Shown in pieces: positions 55,985 to 64,000 of a stretch of 64,000 nucleotides of DNA. The position numbers and the translations under genes were made by a program. Source of the stretch: Opitutus sp. (GTDB lineage: Bacteria; Verrucomicrobiota; Verrucomicrobiae; Opitutales; Opitutaceae); contig SIBR01000014.1 of NCBI GenBank assembly GCA_009695065.1, positions 14,080 through 78,079 of the forward strand, read 5' to 3'. Under the pieces are notes generated by a model, which was not told the origin of the DNA, did not search any database, and saw nothing but the letters and a program-made list of their open reading frames with translations. Position 1 is the stretch's first letter; the number at the start of each line of letters is the position of its first letter.

Positions 55985-57262
55985 ATGACGCTCCTCGAAG
56001 AACTCCACTGGCGCGGCCTCCATGCCGACTGCACGGATTCCGACGCGCTCGCCCAGCGCCTGAACCAGGGGCCCCTCGCGCTTTATTGCGGCTTCGACCC
56101 CACCGGCGATTCGCTCCACGTCGGCCATCTCATGGGTCAGCTCACGCTCCGCCGCTTCCAACTCGCGGGCCACCACCCGATCGCCCTCGCCGGTGGCGCT
56201 ACCGGCATGGTCGGCGATCCCTCCGGCAAATCCGCCGAGCGCAACCTCCTCACCCGCGAACAACTCGCCCACAACGTGGCCTCGATCAAGGGCCAGCTCG
56301 CCCGGCTCCTCGACTTCGATCGCCCCGGCAACCCCGCCCGGCTCGTCGACAACGCCGACTGGACCGCCCCGGTCACCCTGCTCGATTTCCTCCGCGACGT
56401 TGGAAAGCACTTTTCGCTGAACGTCATGCTCGCGAAGGATTCCGTAAAATCCCGCCTCGGCGGCGACAGCGGCATCAGCTTCACCGAATTCAGTTACCAG
56501 CTCCTCCAAGCCAACGATTTTCTCCACCTCCGCCAGGCCCACGGCTGCGAACTCCAGATCGGCGGCTCCGACCAGTGGGGCAATATCACCGCCGGCACCG
56601 ACCTCATCCGCAAGAAGCTCAACGCCACCGCGTGGGGCTGGACCTTTCCGCTCATCACCAAGGCGGACGGCACCAAGTTCGGCAAAACCGAGGGCGGCTC
56701 CGTCTGGCTCGATCCGAAAAAGACCAGCCCCTACCGCTTCTATCAATTCTTTGTGAACACCGAGGACGCGAAGGTCGCGGAATACCTCCGCAAATTCACC
56801 TTCCTCTCGCGCCCTGAAATCGAGGAACTTGAGGCGAAGCACGCCGCCAACCCCGGCGCCCGCGAAGCGCACAAGGCCCTCGCCCGCGAAGTCACCGCGC
56901 TGGTCCACGGGGCCGACGCCCTCGCCGCCGCCGGGAAAGCCAGCGAGATCCTGTTCGGTGGCGCCCTCGACGGCGTTACCGAGGAGATTTTCAACGACGT
57001 CGTCGGGGAAGTTCCGACCAAGCATCTCGAGGCCGCGAAGCTCGCTGCTCCTGGCACGCCCATCACCGACCTTCTCGTCCAAGCCGGCCTCGCCCCCTCA
57101 AAAGGCCAGGCCCGCAAGGATGTCGAAGGCGGCGGCATTTACCTGAACAACGTCCGCATCGCCGAGATCGCACGCCCGATCGCCACGACCGATCTCCTCT
57201 TCGGCAAATATCTTCTACTGCGCAAGGGCAAGCGGACCTACGCGGTGCTGAACGTGAGCTAG
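55985..57262 (+). CDS. tyrS: Tyrosyl-tRNA synthetase
   Basis: A 425-residue class Ic synthetase. The HIGH box is HVGH at residues 45-48 in TGDSLHVGHLMGQ. The KMSKS equivalent is KFGKT (231-235). GSDQWGNITAGTDLI is typical of TyrRS. The C-terminal S4 RNA-binding domain ends DVEGGGIYLNNVRIAE. Length is normal. It converges on lnt, leaving 20 bp. Confidence 0.97.
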   Translation: MTLLEELHWRGLHADCTDSDALAQRLNQGPLALYCGFDPTGDSLHVGHLMGQLTLRRFQLAGHHPIALAGGATGMVGDPSGKSAERNLLTREQLAHNVASIKGQLARLLDFDRPGNPARLVDNADWTAPVTLLDFLRDVGKHFSLNVMLAKDSVKSRLGGDSGISFTEFSYQLLQANDFLHLRQAHGCELQIGGSDQWGNITAGTDLIRKKLNATAWGWTFPLITKADGTKFGKTEGGSVWLDPKKTSPYRFYQFFVNTEDAKVAEYLRKFTFLSRPEIEELEAKHAANPGAREAHKALAREVTALVHGADALAAAGKASEILFGGALDGVTEEIFNDVVGEVPTKHLEAAKLAAPGTPITDLLVQAGLAPSKGQARKDVEGGGIYLNNVRIAEIARPIATTDLLFGKYLLLRKGKRTYAVLNVS

Positions 57263-57282
57263 GGTTCAGCCGGCTTTTCGGA

Positions 57283-58968
57283 TCAATTGCCGGGAGTGGT
57301 TTCTTCCCGTGGCGACCCGAGCGGAGCCGCCGTGCTTCCGTCGATCCGCAGCGCGGCGGCGCCGAACGCGGCCAGCAGGACACACGCGAGCACAAACCAG
57401 TCGCCGTATTCGGTGTAGAAGCTGTTGCGCTCCCGCCAGCGCGCATCGCGGGTCACACTGATCGTCTGCTGGCCGCGAAAGTAGATGCTGTCCTGCGCAT
57501 TCGTGAGGGTGGCCCGCACGCTGCCGAATTCATCGATCCACCCGCTCCAGCCACCGTTGCCGCAACGCAGGACGGGGCGCCGGTTTTCCACGGCGCGCAG
57601 CACCGCGTGGGCCGCGTGCTGATACGCCGCCCCACCCTCGCCAAACCAGCCGTTGTTGGTGAGCACGACGAGCACGCTCGAAGTGGCCAGCACGCTGCGC
57701 CGCGCCAGTTGCGGATAAATATCCTCGTAGCAGATCAGCGGCCCGAGCACCGCCGGCTCGCCCCGCAACGGAACCAGCACCGGCGCGGAGTCCAGGCCCG
57801 GCGCAAAGTCGCCGCCAATCGGGACAAATTTTGTGATCCAGCCCAAGACCGGACGAAACGGAACAAATTCGCCGAACGGCACCAACTGGCGCTTGGCGTA
57901 ATAGTCCGCCTGCAGTCCGCCCGTGGGCGTCACCACGAACGCGCCGTTGAACCAGCTCTCATCGGACGTCGCTTGCTTCTCGATCGCGATCGAGCCGACC
58001 AGAAGCGGCGTGCCGGCACGCCGCGCCAGCGTTTCCACAAAAGACTTCATCTCGGGATCCCCCCGCACCGCCCAGGGCGTCGCGGCTTCCGGCCAGAGAA
58101 TCAGGTCGGGCCTCGTCGCGGCGGCGGCGAGCGTGTATTCTGTCAATACGTCGCGAATGCCCGGACCCTTCGCCGGATCCCATTTAACGTCCTGCGGGAT
58201 GTAGGGCTGCACGAACGCCACGCGGGCCACCGGCTGCGCGAAAGCGACCCGGTTGAACGTCTGCTGGATGTGGATGCTGAAACAGGCGAGCACGAGAAAC
58301 AGCGCGAGGAAGAATTCCTGACTGCGCTTGTTGAGGCCGGTCGCGCCCTCGCGAAACAACCGGTGGGCATACGCGGCGAAGCCGAGGTTCAGGGCGACGA
58401 CGACAAAGGACACGCCGTATGCCCCGGTGTAGGCGGCAATTTGCAACATGCTCACCATCGTCCACTGGCTGGCCGCCAGCGGGAGCCACGGAAATCCGCC
58501 GAGCAACCACGTGCGCGTCCACTCGATCACGACCCACGCCGCCGCCAGCCCAAGCATCGCCGCAAACCGCGTCAGCGTGGGGCGTCCCACCATCCGCGGC
58601 ATGATCCACCACGCCGCGAGATACCAGCTCCCCACCCAGGCTCCGACCACGGGTCCGAGGAGAAAAAGCCCAACCCAGGTAACGTGATGCAGCCAGCCGA
58701 GGAGAATCGTCCAGGCCACCGCCTGGGCCGCAAACATCGTCCAAGCGAAAACTTTGAACCGCGGCCGCGTGTAAGCCCAGTACACCGCCGGCACCAGCAT
58801 CGCGTAGGCAAACTCCGGCGTCTTGAACGGCGGAAACGCCAGCACGGTGAGCACCACCGTGAGCACGAACACGACGCTCGACGCCACCGGCTCGGCGTTC
58901 CGCTGGAGAAACGTGGGCCGCGGTTCGTAGGGATCGAAGGCGGGGGAAACTGGAGCGGACTCGGTCAT
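57283..58968 (-). CDS. lnt: Apolipoprotein N-acyltransferase
   Basis: A 561-residue inner-membrane enzyme that N-acylates lipoproteins, the last maturation step after LspA. Several membrane helices fill the N-terminal 230 residues, for example VASSVVFVLTVVLTVLAF. The nitrilase-type catalytic domain (about 250-520) has the Glu in ILWPEAATPW, the Lys in the YYAKRQLVPFGEFVP segment and the Cys in LICYEDIYPQL. A final helix follows (YGDWFVLACVLLAAFGAAAL). Length is at the upper end of the family. Together with lspA this covers two of three lipoprotein steps. Confidence 0.93.
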   Translation of the reverse strand: MTESAPVSPAFDPYEPRPTFLQRNAEPVASSVVFVLTVVLTVLAFPPFKTPEFAYAMLVPAVYWAYTRPRFKVFAWTMFAAQAVAWTILLGWLHHVTWVGLFLLGPVVGAWVGSWYLAAWWIMPRMVGRPTLTRFAAMLGLAAAWVVIEWTRTWLLGGFPWLPLAASQWTMVSMLQIAAYTGAYGVSFVVVALNLGFAAYAHRLFREGATGLNKRSQEFFLALFLVLACFSIHIQQTFNRVAFAQPVARVAFVQPYIPQDVKWDPAKGPGIRDVLTEYTLAAAATRPDLILWPEAATPWAVRGDPEMKSFVETLARRAGTPLLVGSIAIEKQATSDESWFNGAFVVTPTGGLQADYYAKRQLVPFGEFVPFRPVLGWITKFVPIGGDFAPGLDSAPVLVPLRGEPAVLGPLICYEDIYPQLARRSVLATSSVLVVLTNNGWFGEGGAAYQHAAHAVLRAVENRRPVLRCGNGGWSGWIDEFGSVRATLTNAQDSIYFRGQQTISVTRDARWRERNSFYTEYGDWFVLACVLLAAFGAAALRIDGSTAAPLGSPREETTPGN

Positions 58969-59059
58969 TATCGCGGAGGCACGAAAGAGCGGAAACGCGG
59001 AGAATCAGGAGGGTTGGTTCCGTGCTTCGGCTCGTTCGCGCCTCCGCGATGAAAATTCG

Positions 59060-62050
59060 TCACGCTCCGTGGCAGTTCTTGAATTTCTTCCCGCTGCCGC
59101 AGGGGCAGGGTTCGTTGCGGCCCACCTTCGGCGTTTCGCGACGGATCGTCACCTTCGGGAGTTGAATTTCCTCGGCCGGCGCGCTGGCCGGGCCGGCGGT
59201 GGCGGCCGCTTCGCCCTGCGGGGCCGCACCGGGGGCCGGCACGTCGGTTGGACCGACGGCCCGCGCCGTGCGACTCAGCAACGCGAGCATGTTCTCAAAA
59301 CTTTCGAGATTGGAAGCGCTGCGGAACAGACCGGTGCAGATCTGCAGCCGCACGTTGTTCATCAGCTCTTCGAAATACTTGTAGGCCTCGCCCTTGTATT
59401 CGACGAGCGGGTCCTTCTGGCCGTAGCTGCGCAGCCCGATGCTGCGCCGGAGCTCTTCCATCTCGGTCAAATGCTCCTGCCAGTGATGATCGATAGCGTT
59501 GATGACCACGTAACGCTCCAGGGAGCCGAGCGCTTCCGGGATCTCCACCGATTCCTTCACCGCATAGGCCTGCTTGATCCGCTCGAGGAGCATGGCGACG
59601 AGCGCGTCCTCATCGGTCCCCGCCAACTCGTCCACCCGGATGCTGATCGGAAAATGGGCGTTGAGCCAGCCGACGAGGCTCTCCACCGCGATGTGGGTCG
59701 CCCCGCCCTTGCCGCCAAAGCCGGCGACCTCGAGGCGGTTGTGCAGTTCCTCCTCGATCTGCTCGAAGATGATGTCCTTCGGCCGGTCGGCATGGATCGC
59801 GCCATTGCGGATGCCATAGATGACCTCGCGCTGCTGGTTGAGCACGTCGTCGTATTGGAGCAGGCGCTTCCGAATCGAATAATTCTGCTGCTCGACCTTC
59901 TTCTGCGCGCTCTCGATGGAACGGTTGAGCCAGGGATGCTCCAGCTCCTCGCCCTCCTTCATCGAACCTTCCATCAGCTTGGAGGCGAGGTTGCCCTGCA
60001 GGAACAGGCGCATCAGATCGTCCTCGAGCGAAAGGTAGAACTTCGTCAGGCCCGGATCGCCCTGGCGCGAGCAACGGCCGCGCAACTGCCGGTCGATGCG
60101 GCGGGATTCGTGACGCTCGGTGCCGATGACGTACAACCCGCCCAGTTCGCGGACGCCCGCCCCGAGTTTGATGTCGGTGCCGCGGCCCGCCATGTTCGTC
60201 GCGATCGTGACCGCGCCCCGCTGGCCGGCCCGTGAAACGATCTCGGCTTCCTGCTGGTGGTATTTGGCATTCAGGACGGTGTGGATCACCCCGGTGCGCT
60301 TCAGCATCCGCGACAGCACCTCGGACGAATCGACGCTGACTGTACCGACGAGCACGGGCTGGCCGCGCTTGTTCGCCTCCTCGATCTCCCGCACGACCGC
60401 CGTGAACTTGTCGCGGCGCGTCTTGAAAATGGAATCGTTCCGGTCTGCGCGGATGCAGGGCTGGTTCGTCGGAATCACCTGCACCGCCAGCCGGTAGATG
60501 TCGTTGAACTCCGTCGCTTCCGTTTCCGCCGTGCCCGTCATGCCGGCGAGCTTCTCGTACATGCGGAAATAATTCTGGATCGTAATGGTCGCGTAGGTGC
60601 GCGTCTCGCGTTCGATGCTCACGCCTTCCTTCGCCTCCACGGCCTGATGCAGGCCGTCGGACCAACGGCGGCCGGGCATGACGCGGCCGGTGTTCTCGTC
60701 GACAATCAGCACCTTGCCGTCGGGAGTGACGACGTACTCGACGTCGCGCTCGTACAGCGAATAGGCCCGGAGCAACTGCGAGATGGCGTGGATTTCCTCC
60801 GACACGTCGCCATAATGTTGCTGCGCGGCCAGCTTCTTCTCCTCGCGCTGCTCCGGCGTGAACGAAGTCTCCTTGTCGAGGTCGCTGAACTCGGTCGCGA
60901 GGTCGGGCAGGACGAAGGCATCGGGATTGTCGGGCCGCAACCGGGTGCGCCCGATTTCGGTAAGGTCGGCCTGGTGCTGCCGCTCGTCGATGACATAATA
61001 GAGATCTTCCTTGAGCTGGTAGAGTTCGTCCTTGTTGAGGTCGGAATTGAGCTCGGTCTCGGTCCGGTCGAGGAGCTTGCGCCACTCGCCGTTTTCCATG
61101 AGCCGCAGCAACTGCTTGTTCTTCGGATGCCCCATTTTCACCTGCAGCATCTTCCGGGAGGCCAGGGTGCGGTCGTCAGCGGATACCCCGGGTTTCTCCA
61201 GCAACTCCTTGGCTTCCGTCACGATCTTGTTGCACAGGCGCGTCTGGTCGTTGACGAGTTGGTCGACCGGCGGCTTGAGGCGCGTGAAAGGCTCTTCGCG
61301 CTCGATCGGCGCGGGGCCGGAAATGATCAACGGCGTGCGGGCCTCGTCCACGAGGATCGAGTCGATTTCGTCGACGATGCAGTACCAGTAGTCCCGCTGG
61401 ACTTGGTCCTCCTTGCGCGTCGCCATGCCGTTGTCGCGCAGATAATCGAAACCGAATTCGCTCGCCGTGCCGTAGGTGATGTCGCAGCCGTACATTTCGC
61501 GGCGCAAATCGGGCGCCATCTGCTGCTGGATGCAGCCGACCGTGACGCCGAGAAACGAGTAGAGCGCGCCCATCCACTCCGAATCTCGACGGGCGAGGTA
61601 ATCGTTGACGGTGACGAGCTGCGTATTCCGGCCGGTGAGCGCGTTGAGATAAAGCGGCAGCGTCGAGACGAGGGTCTTGCCCTCGCCCGTCGCCATCTCG
61701 GCGATCTTGCCCTCGTGAATCGCCATGCCGCCGATCAGCTGCACGTCGAAATGCACCATGTCCCACGTCAACTCGTGCTCGCACACGACGATCTGGCGGC
61801 CGACGAGCCGGCGCGCGGCGTTTTTGACGGTCGCGAACGCCTCGGGCAAAATCTCTTCGAGGACGGCTCGCTTGTCGGCCGCCGCGGCCAGGCGCGCGCG
61901 AAATTCATCGGTCTTGGCCCGGAGCTGCTCGTCGGTGAGCGACTGGTAGCTCAGTTCGAACTCGTTGATGCGCGCCACGGTGGGTCGAGCCTTCTCGAGG
62001 AATTTTTTGTAGTGCCGGCCGGAAAACCGTTTGAGAAGAAACGAAAGCAT
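59060..62050 (-). CDS. secA: Preprotein translocase ATPase SecA
   Basis: A 996-residue motor of the Sec pathway. The ATG at 62050 ([17 protein letters not shown]) is preferred over an earlier ATG at 62137, whose leader has no similarity. Walker A is in [19 protein letters not shown]-like [17 protein letters not shown], motif [13 protein letters not shown] and [12 protein letters not shown] are present. The C-terminal zinc site is [16 protein letters not shown]. Compared with E. coli (901 residues) there are extensions in the middle (about residues 250-430) and before the zinc site (an Ala/Gly/Pro linker). Confidence 0.96.
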   Translation of the reverse strand: MLSFLLKRFSGRHYKKFLEKARPTVARINEFELSYQSLTDEQLRAKTDEFRARLAAAADKRAVLEEILPEAFATVKNAARRLVGRQIVVCEHELTWDMVHFDVQLIGGMAIHEGKIAEMATGEGKTLVSTLPLYLNALTGRNTQLVTVNDYLARRDSEWMGALYSFLGVTVGCIQQQMAPDLRREMYGCDITYGTASEFGFDYLRDNGMATRKEDQVQRDYWYCIVDEIDSILVDEARTPLIISGPAPIEREEPFTRLKPPVDQLVNDQTRLCNKIVTEAKELLEKPGVSADDRTLASRKMLQVKMGHPKNKQLLRLMENGEWRKLLDRTETELNSDLNKDELYQLKEDLYYVIDERQHQADLTEIGRTRLRPDNPDAFVLPDLATEFSDLDKETSFTPEQREEKKLAAQQHYGDVSEEIHAISQLLRAYSLYERDVEYVVTPDGKVLIVDENTGRVMPGRRWSDGLHQAVEAKEGVSIERETRTYATITIQNYFRMYEKLAGMTGTAETEATEFNDIYRLAVQVIPTNQPCIRADRNDSIFKTRRDKFTAVVREIEEANKRGQPVLVGTVSVDSSEVLSRMLKRTGVIHTVLNAKYHQQEAEIVSRAGQRGAVTIATNMAGRGTDIKLGAGVRELGGLYVIGTERHESRRIDRQLRGRCSRQGDPGLTKFYLSLEDDLMRLFLQGNLASKLMEGSMKEGEELEHPWLNRSIESAQKKVEQQNYSIRKRLLQYDDVLNQQREVIYGIRNGAIHADRPKDIIFEQIEEELHNRLEVAGFGGKGGATHIAVESLVGWLNAHFPISIRVDELAGTDEDALVAMLLERIKQAYAVKESVEIPEALGSLERYVVINAIDHHWQEHLTEMEELRRSIGLRSYGQKDPLVEYKGEAYKYFEELMNNVRLQICTGLFRSASNLESFENMLALLSRTARAVGPTDVPAPGAAPQGEAAATAGPASAPAEEIQLPKVTIRRETPKVGRNEPCPCGSGKKFKNCHGA

Positions 62051-62200
62051 GAAAGGGCCGAGACGATAGCCCCGACCGGGGGCTTGGCAAATGAAGAATG
62101 GGGGCCGACCTGAGGCGCCGGGCCGCAACCCGGGCACGACAATCCGCGAGGGCTGGCAATCGCGAGGGAAATTCGACGACCGGCGCCGGAAACAAGCCTG

Positions 62201-63142
62201 CTACTGCGCCGCCCCGCCAATCCGGGCGCGGAAATAGGCGATCGTGCGCTGCAAACCCTCCTCGAGCGGCACCTGCGGCTCCCACTTCAACACCTGCTTG
62301 GCCAGCGTGATATCGGGGCGGCGTTGCTTGGGGTCATCGGGCGGCAACACCTTGTGGACGATTTTTGACCTGCCCCCGACCAGCTTGAGCGTGAGTTCCG
62401 CCAATTGGAGCATCGTGAATTCGCCGGGGTTTCCCAGATTCATCGGACCAACCGTCTGTGTCTGCGCCATAAACCGGAGGAAGCCCTCGATAAGGTCATC
62501 CACATAGCAAAACGACCGGGTCTGCGTGCCGTCGCCGTAAATCGTCAGGTCCTGGCCCCGCAGGGCTTGCACGATGAAATTGGACACCACGCGCCCATCG
62601 TCGGGATGCATGCGCGGACCGTAAGTGTTAAAAATGCGGATGACGCGGATATCGATTTTGTTTTCGCGGTGATAGTCGAAGAAAAGCGTCTCGGCGCAGC
62701 GCTTGCCTTCATCGTAGCACGAGCGCCGGCCGATGGGGTTGACGTTGCCCCAATAGCTTTCGGGCTGCGGGTGCACCTGCGGATCGCCGTAGACTTCGCT
62801 CGTGCTCGCCTGGAAAACCCGCGCCTTGAGGCGTTTCGCGAGCCCCAGGCAGTTGATTGCACCGATCACCGACGTCTTGATCGTCTTGATCGGGTTGTAC
62901 TGGTAATGGGGCGGCGAGGCCGGACACGCGAGGTTGTAGATCTGATCCACTTCAAACTTGAACGGGTCGGTGATGTCGTGCCGGACAAACTCGAAACGCT
63001 GATGGGTCAGCAGATGCGCGATGTTCGCTTTCTGCCCGGTAAAGAGATTGTCGATACAAACGACCTCGTGACCGTCCTTGATCAGTCGATCGCAGAGATG
63101 AGAGCCCAGGAAGCCGGCCCCGCCGGTGACGAGAATGCGCAT
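62201..63142 (-). CDS. UDP-glucuronate decarboxylase-like NAD-dependent sugar epimerase
   Basis: A 313-residue extended SDR. The NAD motif is GGAGFLGSH (7-15). The catalytic tyrosine/lysine is YDEGK in [13 protein letters not shown]. The pattern [20 protein letters not shown] and [13 protein letters not shown] is typical of UDP-xylose synthase (UXS), which converts UDP-glucuronate to UDP-xylose. It may supply precursors for exopolysaccharide or LPS glycans. The next gene on the same strand, secA, is 150 bp away. Upstream is an IS3 remnant, so the gene may border a glycan locus beyond the window. Confidence 0.92.
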   Translation of the reverse strand: MRILVTGGAGFLGSHLCDRLIKDGHEVVCIDNLFTGQKANIAHLLTHQRFEFVRHDITDPFKFEVDQIYNLACPASPPHYQYNPIKTIKTSVIGAINCLGLAKRLKARVFQASTSEVYGDPQVHPQPESYWGNVNPIGRRSCYDEGKRCAETLFFDYHRENKIDIRVIRIFNTYGPRMHPDDGRVVSNFIVQALRGQDLTIYGDGTQTRSFCYVDDLIEGFLRFMAQTQTVGPMNLGNPGEFTMLQLAELTLKLVGGRSKIVHKVLPPDDPKQRRPDITLAKQVLKWEPQVPLEEGLQRTIAYFRARIGGAAQ

Positions 63143-63451
63143 GGGGGAAAATTAAAGTGAGCGGCAAAGCGAGCGGCTTGGCGAGTATGAGATTTGGAGT
63201 GCGCAGGTTAGGACTACGACGGCAAAACGACGGTCCGCCAACAACGGCGCAGCGCTTGCTAGAGAAAACGCCCTTCGCCGCACGGGTCGGGCTCCATTTC
63301 GTCGCAGGCAGGACCGCAACAAGCCACGGAAAACGGCCTCGCTTGCTCTTCAACTAAATTGTGCTCATTTGAACACTCACTGGTATTGACCTGACCCCGA
63401 AAATTTGAGCCGCCTTGGGTGTTAGTCTGGGCCAAGAAAAAGGCCCAGACC

Positions 63452-63718
63452 ATGAAAGGCAAAAGACATACGACGGAAGACCAGATCCGCATTTTGCGGG
63501 CGGCCGACGGCGGCAAAAGCATCGTGGAGATCTGCAAGGAGAAGAACATCTCGGAGCAGACCAACCACCGTTGGAAGCGACAGTTCGGCATGATGGAGGT
63601 CAACGAGGCGAAGCGCCTCAAGGAACTAGAACGGGAGAACGCGGAGCTGAAAAAGATGCTCGCGGACTCGCTGCTGAAGAACCGCGTGTTGGAGGCGGTG
63701 AACGCAAAAAAATTATGA
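63452..63718 (+). CDS. IS3-family transposase OrfA
   Basis: An 88-residue helix-turn-helix protein from the ATG at 63452 (MKGKRHTTEDQIRILRAADG). The helix-turn-helix is about residues 10-45 (IVEICKEKNISEQTNHRWKRQ). A leucine-zipper segment follows (LKELERENAELKKMLADSLL). It ends with ATGA overlap onto orfB, as usual for IS3 elements, where programmed frameshifting yields OrfAB. It is complete, but the element is not, because OrfB is truncated. Confidence 0.9.
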   Translation: MKGKRHTTEDQIRILRAADGGKSIVEICKEKNISEQTNHRWKRQFGMMEVNEAKRLKELERENAELKKMLADSLLKNRVLEAVNAKKL

Positions 63719-63873
63719 GCCCGGGGCACAAGAAGCAGATGGTTGTGGCCGTGGTGGCACACGGCCTGTGTTCCGGGCGGAGTGCTTGCCGTATCCTACG
63801 CTTGGCGCGAGCGACCCTGTGGTATCGCGCCGGGCAACGGAAGCGACCGCCGTTTCTTTCCCACGTCAACTGA
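63715..63873 (+). pseudogene. Truncated IS3-family transposase OrfB
   Basis: The frame starts ATGAGCCCG (MSPGHKKQMVVAVVAHGLCS) and keeps the N-terminal HTH part of OrfB (GRSACRILRLARATLWYRA). It stops at TGA 63871-63873 after 52 codons. The rve DDE domain of about 230 residues is missing, so the element cannot transpose by itself. Confidence 0.8.
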
Positions 63874-63886
63874 ACCAAGAATATCT

Positions 63887-64000
63887 ATGCTCATCAACCT
63901 CAAGTGCCGCGAATGCGATTCGACTTTTGAAGCAAACTACGGTTCTTACTACTCTTGCTCCGAGCACCAGTGGTCACACAAGGCCGTCTTCTGTCCGCGT
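63887..64000 (+). CDS. Start of a small zinc-ribbon-like gene (cut by window end)
   Basis: The ATG at 63887 opens MLINLKCRECDSTFEANYGS and continues to the window edge without a stop. Two CxxC-like sites (KCRECD, YYSCSEH) suggest a zinc ribbon. Codons such as TCT and TAC TAC make it less GC-rich than neighbours, hinting at foreign origin. Product unknown. Confidence 0.5.
   Translation, partial: MLINLKCRECDSTFEANYGSYYSCSEHQWSHKAVFCPR

Larger units (their letters stand above)
63386..63873 (+). mobile_element. Remnant of an IS3-family insertion sequence
   Basis: A left end with an IS3-like terminal motif (TTGACCTGACCCCGAAAATT from 63386) is followed by orfA and a cut-off orfB. No matching right inverted repeat was found before the window end. 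The element appears truncated at the 3' side. Confidence 0.75.

Noticed and set aside
60257..62113. 618-codon plus-strand open frame
   Set aside because: Antisense to secA, which is complete with Walker and zinc motifs.

Overview
The window looks like chromosomal DNA of a GC-rich Gram-negative bacterium of the phylum Verrucomicrobiota, most likely an Opitutaceae-type lineage. This is inferred from gene content, not from a marker gene. The supporting signs are a duplicated DUF1080 (3-keto-disaccharide hydrolase) protein, two exported Tat-type Gfo/Idh/MocA oxidoreductases, a Rho factor with a long Gly/Arg-rich insert, a zwf-opcA pair, a Lys/Ala-rich DksA-like protein and the dense GC-rich coding. 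About 45 intact genes are seen, mostly long housekeeping or metabolic genes with short gaps. Scattered among them are several clearly broken genes.

Left part (1-21 kb): a 5'-truncated class I aldolase; a secreted DUF1080 protein; opcA, zwf and yraN; two convergent wrecked genes (a GAF-domain gene and a TPR-like gene); smc; a DHA2-type drug efflux pump; a block of hydroxy-acid and sugar-acid enzymes (FAD-linked 2-hydroxyacid oxidase, D-2-hydroxyacid dehydrogenase, malate/L-lactate dehydrogenase family, KDG-kinase-like PfkB protein); tRNA-Arg(TCG) flanked by a small hairpin repeat; and two Tat-exported Gfo/Idh/MocA proteins. DUF1080 and Gfo/Idh/MocA proteins together suggest extracytoplasmic sugar oxidation and keto-sugar processing.

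Middle (21-40 kb): a single-domain response regulator diverges from a metallo-beta-lactamase-fold gene across a 20-bp perfect palindrome. A long minus-strand series follows. In transcription order it is coaE, rho, pilB-like, pilT, a second pilB-like, pilC, potC, potD, potB, potA, an AAA ATPase, a TOPRIM-like partner and an Aas-like acyltransferase/acyl-adenylating fusion. The AAA/TOPRIM pair overlaps by 4 bp and is the best candidate here for an under-described system, possibly an OLD/AbiL/PARIS-like defence module.

Right part (40-64 kb): an HD-domain protein and comM; a decayed polysaccharide O-acetylation locus (an MBOAT tail starting directly after the comM stop, then a frameshifted SGNH/AlgX-like gene); ileS, a DksA-like gene and lspA; trpB overlapping yicC; a ruined GAF-SpoIIE phosphatase next to an intact STAS protein; acnA; a peroxiredoxin; tyrS convergent with lnt; secA; a UDP-glucuronate decarboxylase-like gene; and at the edge an IS3-family remnant followed by the start of a less GC-rich zinc-ribbon-like gene.

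Gene loss clusters in signalling and surface-modification genes, while core genes are intact. Nonsense codons, single-base shifts and larger deletions occur together, which argues for real decay rather than only sequencing indels.
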